64,000 nt of DNA from Kiloniellaceae bacterium. Lineage in GTDB: Bacteria > Pseudomonadota > Alphaproteobacteria > Kiloniellales > J153. The notes under the pieces were generated by a model. It ran no database searches, was not told the origin of the DNA, and saw only the letters and a list, made by a program, of their open reading frames with translations. The position numbers and the translations under genes were made by a program. Below, one piece after another: positions 44,626 to 52,848 of this stretch. Position 1 is the stretch's first letter. The number at the start of each line of letters is the position of its first letter. Location: NCBI GenBank assembly GCA_021776135.1, contig JAJFGL010000034.1:43182-107181 (forward strand), given 5' to 3'.

Positions 44626-44804
44626 AAACCTCTTTTCTATAGCGCATCGCCGCGAACCAGCCTTGACAATTTGCCGGTGGTGGCCGAGCCCTTCCGTATA
44701 TTGTCTTCGTGTCTTCGCGCCTTTGTGGTGAATCCACTTTCTCGCCTAACAAGGGCTGGACATCGCCAGTCTTAGAGCCGAATTTGACGCTCAACTACAT
44801 TTGT

Positions 44805-44882
44805 GGTCATGCCCGGACTTGATCCGGGCATCCATTGTGCCGCTGCACCATGGATCGCCGGGTCAAGCCCAGCGATGACATT
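44805..44882. repeat. Dispersed palindromic repeat, copy 2
   Basis: GGTCATGCCCGGACTTGATC CGGGCATCCAT at the left and ATGGATCGCCGGGTCAAGCC CAGCGATGAC at the right; same plan as 11035-11119. It lies 20 bp before the UbiH-like start. Confidence 0.75.
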
Positions 44883-44899
44883 CTGGAAGCATTGACGCC

Positions 44900-46183
44900 A
44901 TGGCTCAGAAAAACAGCGCGAAGCAACAAGACGGCACGCTTGCGGCCGAGGTGTTGATCGTCGGCGGCGGCCTGGCCGGTTTGACCCAGGGGATCGCCCT
45001 CGCCGGCGCCGGCATCGACACCCTGGTGGTCGACCGGGCCGATCCGGCGCACATCAAGGACGCCGCCCACGACGGGCGCGCTTCCGCCATAGCGCGCGGT
45101 TCCATGCGGATGCTGGGGGCCTTGGGGATTTGGGCGCGCATGGCCAAGGAGGCCGCGCCGATCCTGGATATCCGGGTATCGGACGGCCGGGTCGGCCGTG
45201 GCGCGGCGCCATTGTTCCTGCATTTCGCCCAGGAAGATCTGGATGCGGAGACCGCCGGCCCCATGGGTTATATCGTCGAGAACCGGGTCACACGCGCGGC
45301 CCTTTCCGCCCGCGCGGCGGAACTGCCCAAGCTCACGCTGCTGGCCCCGGCCAACATCGCCGAGTTAGTCCGGGGGCCGGGCGCGGTTGCCGCTAAGCTG
45401 GACGATGGCCGCGCGCTTTGCGCCCAAGTGGTCATCGCCGCCGAGGGCCGCAATTCCAAGTTGCGCCAGGATGCCGGCATCAAGACCACCCAGTGGGATT
45501 ATCCGCAGTCGGGCATCGTCGCTACTGTCCACCACGGCCAGCCGCACCATGGCGTCGCCCACGAACACTTCCTGCCCGCCGGGCCTTTCGCCCTGCTGCC
45601 CATGACCGATACTTTGGGCGGCCAGCACCGCTCGTCCCTGGTCTGGACCGAGAAGCGCGATCTGGTCCCCGCCATGATGGCCTTACCGGACGATGATTTT
45701 TCGGCCGAGCTCATGCGCCGCTTCGGCACCAGCCTGGGGACCTTGCGCGCCAACGGCCGCCGTTGGAGCTACCCGCTCTCGCTTTTATTCGCCGAGCGGA
45801 TTATCGACCGCCGCCTGGCCCTCATCGGCGACGCGGCCCACGGCATTCACCCGATCTCGGGCCAGGGCCTGAACCTGGGCTTGCGCGATGTCGCCGCCCT
45901 GGCCGAGATCCTGGTCGATGCGAAGCGCCTGGGCCTCGACCTGGGCGGGCAGCAAGTCCTGGCCGGATATCCGCGCTGGCGGCGTTTCGACAACCTGGCG
46001 CTCATCGCCGCGACCGATAGCCTCAACCGGCTATTCTCCAACGACATCGGCCCCCTGCGCCTGGTCCGCGATCTGGGCCTGGCGGCGGTCAACCGCATGC
46101 CGCCCCTGAAGCGTTTTTTCATGCACCACGCCATGGGCCTGGTCGGCGACTTGCCGAAGCTGGTCAAGGGCGAAGCGCTGTAA
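44900..46183 (+). CDS. ubiH: FAD-dependent hydroxylase, UbiH/Coq6 family
   Basis: Ring hydroxylase of ubiquinone synthesis, 427 residues. FAD-binding motifs are VLIVGGGLAGLTQGIALAGA near the N-terminus, VVIAAEGRNSKLRQDAGI in the middle, and ALIGDAAHGIHPISGQGLNL near residue 310. DGRASAIARGSMRMLGALG is typical of the family. Which ring position it oxidises cannot be told from sequence; the alphaproteobacterial UbiL type is equally possible. The LysE-like gene follows 35 bp on. Confidence 0.85.
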   Translation: MAQKNSAKQQDGTLAAEVLIVGGGLAGLTQGIALAGAGIDTLVVDRADPAHIKDAAHDGRASAIARGSMRMLGALGIWARMAKEAAPILDIRVSDGRVGRGAAPLFLHFAQEDLDAETAGPMGYIVENRVTRAALSARAAELPKLTLLAPANIAELVRGPGAVAAKLDDGRALCAQVVIAAEGRNSKLRQDAGIKTTQWDYPQSGIVATVHHGQPHHGVAHEHFLPAGPFALLPMTDTLGGQHRSSLVWTEKRDLVPAMMALPDDDFSAELMRRFGTSLGTLRANGRRWSYPLSLLFAERIIDRRLALIGDAAHGIHPISGQGLNLGLRDVAALAEILVDAKRLGLDLGGQQVLAGYPRWRRFDNLALIAATDSLNRLFSNDIGPLRLVRDLGLAAVNRMPPLKRFFMHHAMGLVGDLPKLVKGEAL

Positions 46184-46218
46184 AAGTTCCATTTTTTAAA
46201 CCGCAACCAGGGCCGCTT

Positions 46219-46836
46219 ATGCCACTCGCCGATGCGCTCACGCCCATGCTGGAATTCGCCGCCGCCGTTTTCGGCCTGCTCATAACCCCTGGGCCCGGGG
46301 TTTTGAGCACGGCGGGGGTCGGCTCGGGCTTTGGTTTTCGCGCCGGGACCGGCTACCTTGCCGGCCTCTTCATCGGCAGCAATCTGGTGGCCCTGGCCGT
46401 GGTTTCGGGCCTGGCCGCCATCGTCTTTGGGGTTCCCTATTTGCGCGGCGTCCTCATCTTCGCCTCGGCCGCCTATCTCATTTACCTCGCCCTGAAAATC
46501 GCCCTTTCGGGATCGAAAGTCGCCTTCATCCATTCCGAAACCGCGCCGGGACTGGCCAATGGCGTCGTGCTTCAACTCATCAATCCCAAGGCCTATGCGG
46601 TGAGCACCTTCCTGTTCAGCGGCTTTCCCATGTGGCCCGAAAGCCTGATGATAGAAACCTCGGTCAAGTTCGCCGTTCTGAACGTCATCTGGATACCGAT
46701 TCATTGCGCTTGGCTCTATGCCGGCGTCACGCTCCGCCGGCTTGACTTGCCGCATACGACCCAGCGCTGGATCAATGGCGCCATGGCGCTTTCCATGCTG
46801 CTGGTGGTTGGCTTAGCCGCCCTTGCCCAACGATAG
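46219..46836 (+). CDS. LysE/RhtB family exporter
   Basis: A 205-residue inner-membrane protein with about five or six segments. The N-terminal ITPGPGVLSTAGVGSGFGFR is the family signature, and QLINPKAYAVSTFLF is the conserved central NPK motif. It probably exports amino acids or similar metabolites. It is 35 bp after the UbiH-like gene and is followed at once by hairpin repeat copy 2. Confidence 0.88.
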   Translation: MPLADALTPMLEFAAAVFGLLITPGPGVLSTAGVGSGFGFRAGTGYLAGLFIGSNLVALAVVSGLAAIVFGVPYLRGVLIFASAAYLIYLALKIALSGSKVAFIHSETAPGLANGVVLQLINPKAYAVSTFLFSGFPMWPESLMIETSVKFAVLNVIWIPIHCAWLYAGVTLRRLDLPHTTQRWINGAMALSMLLVVGLAALAQR

Positions 46837-46857
46837 CCCGGCAGGAAAAGAGGTTTA

Positions 46858-46937
46858 ACCACAGAGGCACAGAGATTTTGTAATTAAAAAATATCATCGC
46901 CTTTATTTCTTTCTCTGTGTCTCTGTGCCTCTGTGGT
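46858..46937. repeat. CACAGAGGCACAGAG hairpin repeat, copy 2
   Basis: ACCACAGAGGCACAGAG (46858-46874) pairs with CTCTGTGCCTCTGTGGT (46921-46937); the AT-rich centre differs from copy 1 but keeps CTCTGTGT. It lies between the convergent LysE-like and DddP-like genes and could act as a two-way terminator. Confidence 0.88.
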
Positions 46938-46945
46938 GAGACTCC

Positions 46946-48223
46946 TCAAATCTCCTTGGTCAGCAAGTCGTCCTCGAAAGGATAGGTCGAGAGCAGTTCG
47001 ATGCCCGTGTCGGTGACCAGAACTTGTTGTTCCAGCTTCACGCCCTCGGCGCCGCCGGCCTCGCCGATATAGCTTTCGACGCACAGCGTCATGCCCGGTT
47101 CGATCATGCCGTCGTAAACCTTCTCGAAATCCTCCAGGTGGGCGCAGTGGGGGTATTCGTCGGCCATGCCGACGCCGTGAATCAGCGCCGAGTAGCGATT
47201 GGGCATGCACTTCTCCGGGATCTTGAAGGCCTTCTCCGCCAACTCGCGAAAGCTCATGCCGGGTTTCAAGATGTCGATGTTGAAATGGATCTGGTCCCAG
47301 GCCAGGCGGTAGAGCCGTTTCTGTTCGGCGCTCGGCCGGCCGGGGCCGCAGAAATAGCTGCGCGAGATATCGGCGCAATAACCGAAAGGCCCGATCAGGT
47401 CGGTGTCGTAGCTGACCAGTTCGCCGGGACGGATGATGCGGTCGCCGCATTCCTGGAACCAGGGATTGGTGCGCCCGCCAGAGGCGAGCAGGCGGGTTTC
47501 TATCCACTCGCCGCCCATGGCGATGTTGGTCTGGTGCAGGATCGACCACAGCTCGTTTTCGCTCATGCCCGGCTCAAGCGCTTCGCGCATGCGCGCCATG
47601 CCGGTCTCGCAGACGCCGATGGCGACGTTCATCAAGGCGATCTCGTCCTCGGTCTTGATGCAGCGGGCGCGTTCCAGCACCTCCTGGCCGTCATGGACCG
47701 AGACGCCGAGGTCGCTTAAGGCGGTGTGACCGAAGGGATCGCAGTGGTCCATGGCCAGGCGCGTGTTGCCGCCGCCGTGGGCGCGCACCAGGTCGGCGAT
47801 TTCCGCCGCCCAGGTCTTGGACCGCTCCTGGGAGCGCGGCCCGGCGCCGAAATAAAACCAGGATGTGCCCGGACGTACTTCGCTGACGGTTTCGATGCCG
47901 TCCGAGAGGAATTCGCAGTTGTGGAATTCGAACAGCACCACCGGTCCCTCGGCCGGGATGAAGCAATAACGCACGGCGTTGTGCAGGCACCACACGGTCA
48001 TGTTGCGGGTGCCGGTGGCGTAGCGGATATTGATGGGGTCGTAGAGCACGCAGGCCCCGTAGTCGCGTTCCTTCAAACCGGCGCGCACTTTCGCCAGGCG
48101 GTCGCCGCGCACCCGCGCCATATCGACTTGGCGCTCGCTGTCGATCAGGGTGACGGCGGGGGTTTTCTTGGACCGCAGAATCGCGGCGGGGCCGGGGCGG
48201 GCGTAGGCTCGGGTTTCGGTCAT
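46946..48223 (-). CDS. dddP: M24 metallopeptidase-fold protein, DddP-like (DMSP lyase)
   Basis: A 425-residue protein of the M24 (aminopeptidase P/creatinase) fold. Metal ligands appear as the two aspartates of SYDTDLIGPFGYCADISR (about 47370-47425), the histidine of HGVGMADEYPH, and the glutamates of CVESYIGE and VKLEQQ. The stretches YDPINIRYATGTRNM, MGGEWIETRLLASGGRTNPW and FQECGDR match what I recall of the DMSP lyase DddP, which cleaves DMSP to DMS and acrylate. Other creatinase-like functions cannot be excluded. The ATG at 48223 (MTETRAYARPG) is chosen, with AAGGA about 9 bases ahead; 48262 is an alternative. An AcuI-like reductase for acrylyl-CoA is 11 kb away. Confidence 0.62.
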   Translation of the reverse strand: MTETRAYARPGPAAILRSKKTPAVTLIDSERQVDMARVRGDRLAKVRAGLKERDYGACVLYDPINIRYATGTRNMTVWCLHNAVRYCFIPAEGPVVLFEFHNCEFLSDGIETVSEVRPGTSWFYFGAGPRSQERSKTWAAEIADLVRAHGGGNTRLAMDHCDPFGHTALSDLGVSVHDGQEVLERARCIKTEDEIALMNVAIGVCETGMARMREALEPGMSENELWSILHQTNIAMGGEWIETRLLASGGRTNPWFQECGDRIIRPGELVSYDTDLIGPFGYCADISRSYFCGPGRPSAEQKRLYRLAWDQIHFNIDILKPGMSFRELAEKAFKIPEKCMPNRYSALIHGVGMADEYPHCAHLEDFEKVYDGMIEPGMTLCVESYIGEAGGAEGVKLEQQVLVTDTGIELLSTYPFEDDLLTKEI

Positions 48224-48384
48224 GGCGCGCATCCTTGAAGAGGGTGGGGCACGGTCAGCCAAGCGTGCTGCGGGTCATGGGTTCCTGTCTAGTCCCAAGG
48301 CGACACCGCCTTGGCGAATGGAAGCTAATTCAACGGCGGCAGGGTGTGGACGCCGCACGCCGGACGTGCTGCACTGAGAAGGCC

Positions 48385-48990
48385 ATGGGTCACGCACGCA
48401 AGAAATACGTTTTCATTGCCGCCGTGCTTCTAGGCCTGACAGCGGCCTTGGGCGCGGCCGCGCAAGACCGCCGGACCGCCGGACAGCTTCTTGTCGCCAG
48501 CGAGTCCATGGGCGATCCACGGTTTCGCGAAACCGTGATTTACATGCTCGAGCACGATGCCAAAGGCGCCCTTGGCCTGGTTGTCAACCGGCCCTTGGGC
48601 AGGGTGCCGGTCGCGGCCCTGATGACGCGCCTTGGCCTCGACGCGGAACAAGCGCGCGGTGAAATCGCCCTGATCCAAGGCGGGCCGGTCGATCCCGGCC
48701 GCGGCTTTATCCTGCACAGCACCGATGTCATGGACGAAAACAGCGAAGTCCTCAGCCCCGGCGTGGCCATGGGCACATCGGCGGATGTGCTGCGCCTGAT
48801 CGGGCGTGGCGAAGGCCCGGATTACAGCCTGTTCGCCTTCGGCTATGCCGGTTGGGGGCCGGGGCAACTGGACGGCGAGTTGGCGCGCGCCGACTGGTTC
48901 GTCACGGCCGCCGGGCCCGATATGGTTTTCGCCAAAGACCCGTCGCTGACTTGGCGCCGCGCCGTGCAAGGGCGTGGGGTCGATCTTTAG
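48385..48990 (+). CDS. YqgE/AlgH family protein with signal peptide
   Basis: A 201-residue protein. TAGQLLVASESMGDPRFRET, MLEHDAKGALGLVVNRPLG, QGGPVDPGRGFILHS and FGYAGWGPGQLDGEL are the conserved blocks of the YqgE/AlgH (DUF179) family, whose role is unknown. Unusually, the ATG at 48385 gives MGHARKKYVFIAAVLLGLTA then ALGAAAQ, a clear signal-peptide-like start; most members lack one. A longer frame to 48235 has no family sequence. Confidence 0.88.
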   Translation: MGHARKKYVFIAAVLLGLTAALGAAAQDRRTAGQLLVASESMGDPRFRETVIYMLEHDAKGALGLVVNRPLGRVPVAALMTRLGLDAEQARGEIALIQGGPVDPGRGFILHSTDVMDENSEVLSPGVAMGTSADVLRLIGRGEGPDYSLFAFGYAGWGPGQLDGELARADWFVTAAGPDMVFAKDPSLTWRRAVQGRGVDL

Positions 48991-49014
48991 GCCGCGCGGA
49001 AATTAATCCCTAGC

Positions 49015-49063
49015 GCGCCGGATCGCGGCTTAACCCCGCCGCGCCGGATCGCGGCTTAACCCC
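49015..49063 (-). repeat. Tandem duplication at the DUF971 3' end
   Basis: GCGCCGGATCGCGGCTTAAC CCC occurs twice, at 49015-49037 and 49041-49063, with a 26-bp period. The first copy met by the ribosome now ends the gene as LSRDPARRG; the outer copy retains LSRDPAR followed by TAG, which looks like the older stop. Confidence 0.9.
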
Positions 49064-49416
49064 TTGGCCTCTAGATCGTCGAGATAAGCCTGCCAGATTT
49101 CTTCCTGGCCGCGGCCCATATTGTAGAGATAGCTCCAGGAGAAAATGCCGGTGTCGTGCAGGTCGTCGAACTTGATGCGTATGGCGTAGTTGCCAACCGG
49201 TTCAATGCCCATGATGCCCACATGGCGGCGGCCGGCGATCGTTTGTTTCTGGCTTGGCGAATGGCCCTGGACTTCGGCCGAGGGGCTTTCGACCCTGAGC
49301 AATTCCGCCGGATAGGAAAAGCAGGTTCCGTCGTCGAAATCGACTTCCAGGCGCTTGTCCGCCGAGATGTAGCGGACCTCTTCCGGCCAGTGGGCGCTTT
49401 GAAAAGAATCGGTCAT
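49030..49416 (-). CDS. DUF971 (GBBH-like N-terminal domain) protein
   Basis: A 128-residue protein with the DUF971 core: PEEVRYISADKRLEVDFDDG, FSYPAELLRVESPSAE, and GIMGIEPVGNYAIRIKFDDL followed by HDTGIFSWSYLYNMG. This domain resembles the N-terminal part of gamma-butyrobetaine hydroxylase; stand-alone copies are of unclear function, often linked to iron-sulfur or cofactor genes. The last residues come from a tandem duplication. It lies 5 bp from the Trm112-like gene and probably shares its transcript. Confidence 0.85.
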   Translation of the reverse strand: MTDSFQSAHWPEEVRYISADKRLEVDFDDGTCFSYPAELLRVESPSAEVQGHSPSQKQTIAGRRHVGIMGIEPVGNYAIRIKFDDLHDTGIFSWSYLYNMGRGQEEIWQAYLDDLEAKGLSRDPARRG

Positions 49417-49421
49417 GGGCG

Positions 49422-49610
49422 CTAGCCGTCAAGCTGGCGCGCTTCCTCGGCCAGCATGATCGGAATTCCATCGCGGATCGGATAGGCGAGGCCGGCCTGG
49501 CGGCTGATCAACTCTTGGGCTTCGGCATCGTATTCCAAGGGCGCCTTGGTCACCGGGCAAACCAGAATCTCCAGAAGCTTGGGATCGACACCGCTTTTCG
49601 TTTGGCTCAT
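49422..49610 (-). CDS. Trm112 family protein (UPF0434)
   Basis: A 62-residue protein: [40 protein letters not shown] and LAEEAR are the UPF0434/Trm112 signature. In eukaryotes Trm112 activates methyltransferases; the bacterial role is uncertain. One cysteine of the usual zinc pair is seen (CPVT). Middle of the leftward run of small genes. Confidence 0.9.
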   Translation of the reverse strand: MSQTKSGVDPKLLEILVCPVTKAPLEYDAEAQELISRQAGLAYPIRDGIPIMLAEEARQLDG

Positions 49611-49625
49611 GGCTTTACTTCCCTA

Positions 49626-50282
49626 TTAGTGATGCGCGCCATCCGCTTGTTTCCCGTGTATGGCCATGACCATCATGGCGCTCAAGGTTTCTGCCCGCTC
49701 GGGCAGGGTCATGGCTTCGAGCAAGGCCTGTTTTTCCGGCGCCGCGAAGGGGCAGTGCATGGCCAGGGACGTAACCAGGTGCTCGTTGTCCGTGTCCTCG
49801 ATGGCGCTCCAATCGCCTTCGATCCCCGCCACGTCCAGGTAGGCGCCCAGGGTTTTCAGAAAGCCCTCGCGGTTGAAGGGGCCCGTATCCGTCTCCAGGT
49901 CATCCCGGTAGCGGTTGTAGTCCGGCACCGCGCGGCGGTATCCCTCCAGAAGCGGCAACTCGCGTTCGACCTCGAAACGAATCAGGCCGCTTAGGGTAAT
50001 CAAGTAACGGCCGTCGCCGGTTTCGCTAAAGGCGGATATGCGCCCGGCGCAGCCGGTGGCATAAATCTTTGCGGCGCCCACGTCCCCCTCGCCACCAAGG
50101 GGTTGGATCATGCCGATCGTGCGTTCGCCGCCCAAGGCGTCGCGCACCATGGCCAGGTAGCGCGCTTCGAAGATATTGAGCGGCAACTGCCCGCCGGGCA
50201 GCAGAAGCACCCCAGGCAGGGGAAAGATAGGCAATATTTTCGGCAAGCCGTCGAAACCGGGATCGAAACTGCCGCGGGTCAT
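49626..50282 (-). CDS. LON peptidase substrate-binding domain protein
   Basis: A 218-residue protein made of the Lon N-terminal domain alone: LPIFPLPGVLLLPGGQLPLN, IFEARYLAMVRDALGG, GRYLITLSGLIRFEVERELP. It lacks ATPase and protease parts, which is usual for this stand-alone type. It probably binds protein substrates. It is 7 bp from the CnoX-like gene. Confidence 0.9.
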   Translation of the reverse strand: MTRGSFDPGFDGLPKILPIFPLPGVLLLPGGQLPLNIFEARYLAMVRDALGGERTIGMIQPLGGEGDVGAAKIYATGCAGRISAFSETGDGRYLITLSGLIRFEVERELPLLEGYRRAVPDYNRYRDDLETDTGPFNREGFLKTLGAYLDVAGIEGDWSAIEDTDNEHLVTSLAMHCPFAAPEKQALLEAMTLPERAETLSAMMVMAIHGKQADGAHH

Positions 50283-50288
50283 GGGAAC

Positions 50289-51239
50289 TTATGAAAACAG
50301 CAGGGACGAAAGACGCCGGCGGGTGTCCACGGTCAAGGGGTCCGTCGGCCCCCAGGCCTCGAAGAACTTGACCAATTCCTTGCGCGCGGCTTCCTCGTTC
50401 CAGTTACGCTGGCGGCGGATAATTTCCAGAAGCGCGCTGGCCGCCGCTTCGCGCTCCCCGGCCGCGTGCAGGGCCACGGCCAGGTCGAAACGGGCTTGAT
50501 GATCGCCCGGATCGGTTTCGACCTTGGCCGCCAGTTCGCTAAGCGGGCCGGCTTTCGCCGCCCCCTCGGCCAGTTCCAGGGCGGCTGAGGCTGAGACCAT
50601 GGCCGGTTTGGCGCGTAAGGCCTGGGGCACGGTCTCGAGCATTTCGCGCGCGCCGGCGGTGTCATTGGAACCCAGGTGGCAGCGGATCATGCCGGCCAGG
50701 GCCTCATCGTTCTCCGGCTCGTGTTGCAGGATCTGGCCGTAAAGAGCGGAGGCGGGGCCGTACTGCCCGGCCTCCATGGCGGCCGTGGCTTTTTCCAAGG
50801 CTTGGTCGACCGGGGAGGGGCCGACCTCGGCGCCCGCCTGTTGGAGCAGGCGGTCGATGAAGGTTTTGATTTGGCTTTCGCTCTGCGCGCCCACGAAACC
50901 GTCGATCGGTTGGCCTTGAAAAAAGGCATAGACCGCCGGGATCGACTGAATCCGCAATTGTCCGGCCAGGGCCTGGTTCTGGTCGATGTCGACCTTGACC
51001 ATGCGCAGCGCGCCGCGCGCCGCCACCACGGCCTTTTCGAGCATGGGGCCAAGCTGCTTGCAGGGGCCGCACCAGGGCGCCCAGAAATCCACAATCACGG
51101 GCGCGGCCATGGAGGCTTCGATCACATCGCGGCCAAAATTGGCGGTATCGCTGTCCTTGATCAGGTCTGCCTTGGCCGGAGCGCCCGTGCCCAAGTCCGT
51201 CCCCGCCGGGGTGCCGTCCGCGCCGATGAGTGGTTCCAT
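50289..51239 (-). CDS. cnoX: Thioredoxin-domain co-chaperone, CnoX/YbbN-like
   Basis: A 316-residue protein. Residues 30-140 form a thioredoxin fold with WAPWCGPCKQLGPML; both active-site cysteines are present. The rest is a set of TPR-like helical repeats (YGPASALYGQILQHEPENDE, HQARFDLAVALHAAGERE). This plan is that of CnoX/YbbN, a redox-linked chaperone that hands substrates to GroEL. It heads the leftward run CnoX-LonN-Trm112-DUF971. Confidence 0.88.
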   Translation of the reverse strand: MEPLIGADGTPAGTDLGTGAPAKADLIKDSDTANFGRDVIEASMAAPVIVDFWAPWCGPCKQLGPMLEKAVVAARGALRMVKVDIDQNQALAGQLRIQSIPAVYAFFQGQPIDGFVGAQSESQIKTFIDRLLQQAGAEVGPSPVDQALEKATAAMEAGQYGPASALYGQILQHEPENDEALAGMIRCHLGSNDTAGAREMLETVPQALRAKPAMVSASAALELAEGAAKAGPLSELAAKVETDPGDHQARFDLAVALHAAGEREAAASALLEIIRRQRNWNEEAARKELVKFFEAWGPTDPLTVDTRRRLSSLLFS

Positions 51240-51390
51240 GTGTCCGTTCTACCGCGTTAAAGGCCGCAATCCCTAGGACCGGCCGGTGAAAAATGACGAT
51301 TCATCTAAAATGGTTCATCTAAAATGGTAATTTTGCCCGCCGGGCGCAAGCCCGCGAGCCGGTGCGGAGGGGTATTTCGGGGTCTCGTCC

Positions 51391-52347
51391 CTACCAGGAC
51401 GACATCAGGCGGTCCGTATCCCGCTTCAAGGCGTGAATACGCACGACCTGAAGATCGCCCGATTCGATCGCCTGCACGCGCCGGGCCCAAAGCTCGACCT
51501 CATCGACCAGGACCGCGGGGTTTTCGGGCGGGACTCCGCGCGATTGCAGCTCCTTGATGTATTGCGCCCACGACTGCGTCACCTTCGCGTGAAACTGATC
51601 CGTGATGTCTTCGGACACGCGAATGTCGAGGTGCAGGGTTTTCAGCGCCTCTTTATAGTCCTGCACCGACCAGATATGCGGCTTGTCCGGCTCTAGTTCC
51701 TGCCATTTTTCAAAAGCGGCCGTTCTTGCCGCCGAGGGCGCCAAGACGTAATCCGTGAACAGCAACTGGCCGCGCGATTTCATGACGCTTTCGACGGTCT
51801 TCAGAAAGGCTGTCTTGTTGGCGATCGTGTAAAAGAATTCCTTGGAAAAAACGCAGTCGATCGACTTGACCTTGTGCTCGAATTTATCCGGGTCGAAGCG
51901 GATAATCGCGGCTTTTTTCCCCATGCCGGCCTTGACCGATAGCGCCATGCCGGCCTCGGCCAATTCTCCGCTGGCTTCCAGGCCCGTTACCCAGACTCCG
52001 AACTTTTCCGACATGGCGCGGCTGGCGCCGCCCAAGCCGGCGCCGATATCGAGGACGCTCATCGAAGGATCGAGACCGAAGAACTTGATCATGTTGAGAA
52101 TATATTCGGCGCCCCCGGGGTCGGAAAACCCTTCGCCCCAGAGTTCCTGCACGATACGCAGGCGATCCGTCTCCCATTCCAAGTTGGGCCCTTCATAACG
52201 GACTTCGTGGCTTGGCAAGGGCTTGGCATTGCTCGGCTTGATGGGCCTGGAGGACAAGGCATGACCATTCCACCAAGCCCCGAAACGATCCCAAAATGGG
52301 ATCTTTTCCGGCTTATGCGCCGCCGTATTCGACTTCGCCGCTGACAA
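51391..52347 (-). CDS. SAM-dependent methyltransferase, class I
   Basis: A 318-residue methyltransferase. LWGEGFSDPGGAEYILNMIK leads into the SAM site VLDIGAGLGGASRAMSEKFG, then SKEFFYTIANKTAFL and GQLLFTDYVLAPSA. It resembles phosphoethanolamine or sterol-type small-molecule methyltransferases; the substrate is unknown. I choose a TTG start at 52347 because GGAG lies 8 bases before it. An ATG at 52354 in another frame uses the same site and reads only 13 codons. An extension to 52479 adds unlikely sequence. Confidence 0.75.
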   Translation of the reverse strand: MSAAKSNTAAHKPEKIPFWDRFGAWWNGHALSSRPIKPSNAKPLPSHEVRYEGPNLEWETDRLRIVQELWGEGFSDPGGAEYILNMIKFFGLDPSMSVLDIGAGLGGASRAMSEKFGVWVTGLEASGELAEAGMALSVKAGMGKKAAIIRFDPDKFEHKVKSIDCVFSKEFFYTIANKTAFLKTVESVMKSRGQLLFTDYVLAPSAARTAAFEKWQELEPDKPHIWSVQDYKEALKTLHLDIRVSEDITDQFHAKVTQSWAQYIKELQSRGVPPENPAVLVDEVELWARRVQAIESGDLQVVRIHALKRDTDRLMSSW

Positions 52348-52848
52348 GAGACATGCTCCTAATCCGTATACCCGGCAATCGAGACGCGCTGGGAAAACCT
52401 GTGCGGACCCCGCGCCGGGCCCCTTGCTTAAGACCCGGAGAGCCCAAAGCGATTCCGCTCTATCCTCACGGTAAATCATTTTGGTAAAATGGGCGTTAAC
52501 CGGCTGGTTTCAGCAAGGAAAGCCGCATCTGACGCGAAACGGCCATGGTATTAACGATTGTTAACCCTATAGCCTGCCAAGTCAGCGGAAGCCGTACCGG
52601 CGCCCTAATGCCAAGCGGCGCCACTTATGGATCGAGGCCCGAGACTAATTACCTATCTAAGCTTGCGAAAAGTATAGATATTTTAAAAGAAATATATGAA
52701 GACATCGATTGACTCGGTCGGCAGATTACCCATAGAATACGACACTAAAGCAGATAAATCGGGCCTGCACACGGCTGCTTCTTTGGGCCCGATAGGTAAT
52801 TTGCAGTTTTATGCGTTCCGGCCGTCATAACAGGTAGAGTTTAGGGCG
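52348..52848. other. Intergenic, no gene seen
   Basis: About 500 bp with an AT-rich stretch near 52660-52715. Divergent promoters for the methyltransferase and the VPLPA-CTERM gene are expected here. No repeat or RNA gene was recognised. Confidence 0.55.

Larger units (their letters stand above)
44283..44899. other. Repeat-rich intergenic region
   Basis: No gene is seen. It holds the amt promoter region, a hairpin repeat (44545-44625), a partial relative of it (GTGTCTTCGCGCCTTTGTGG near 44710) and a dispersed palindromic repeat (44805-44882). Confidence 0.6.
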
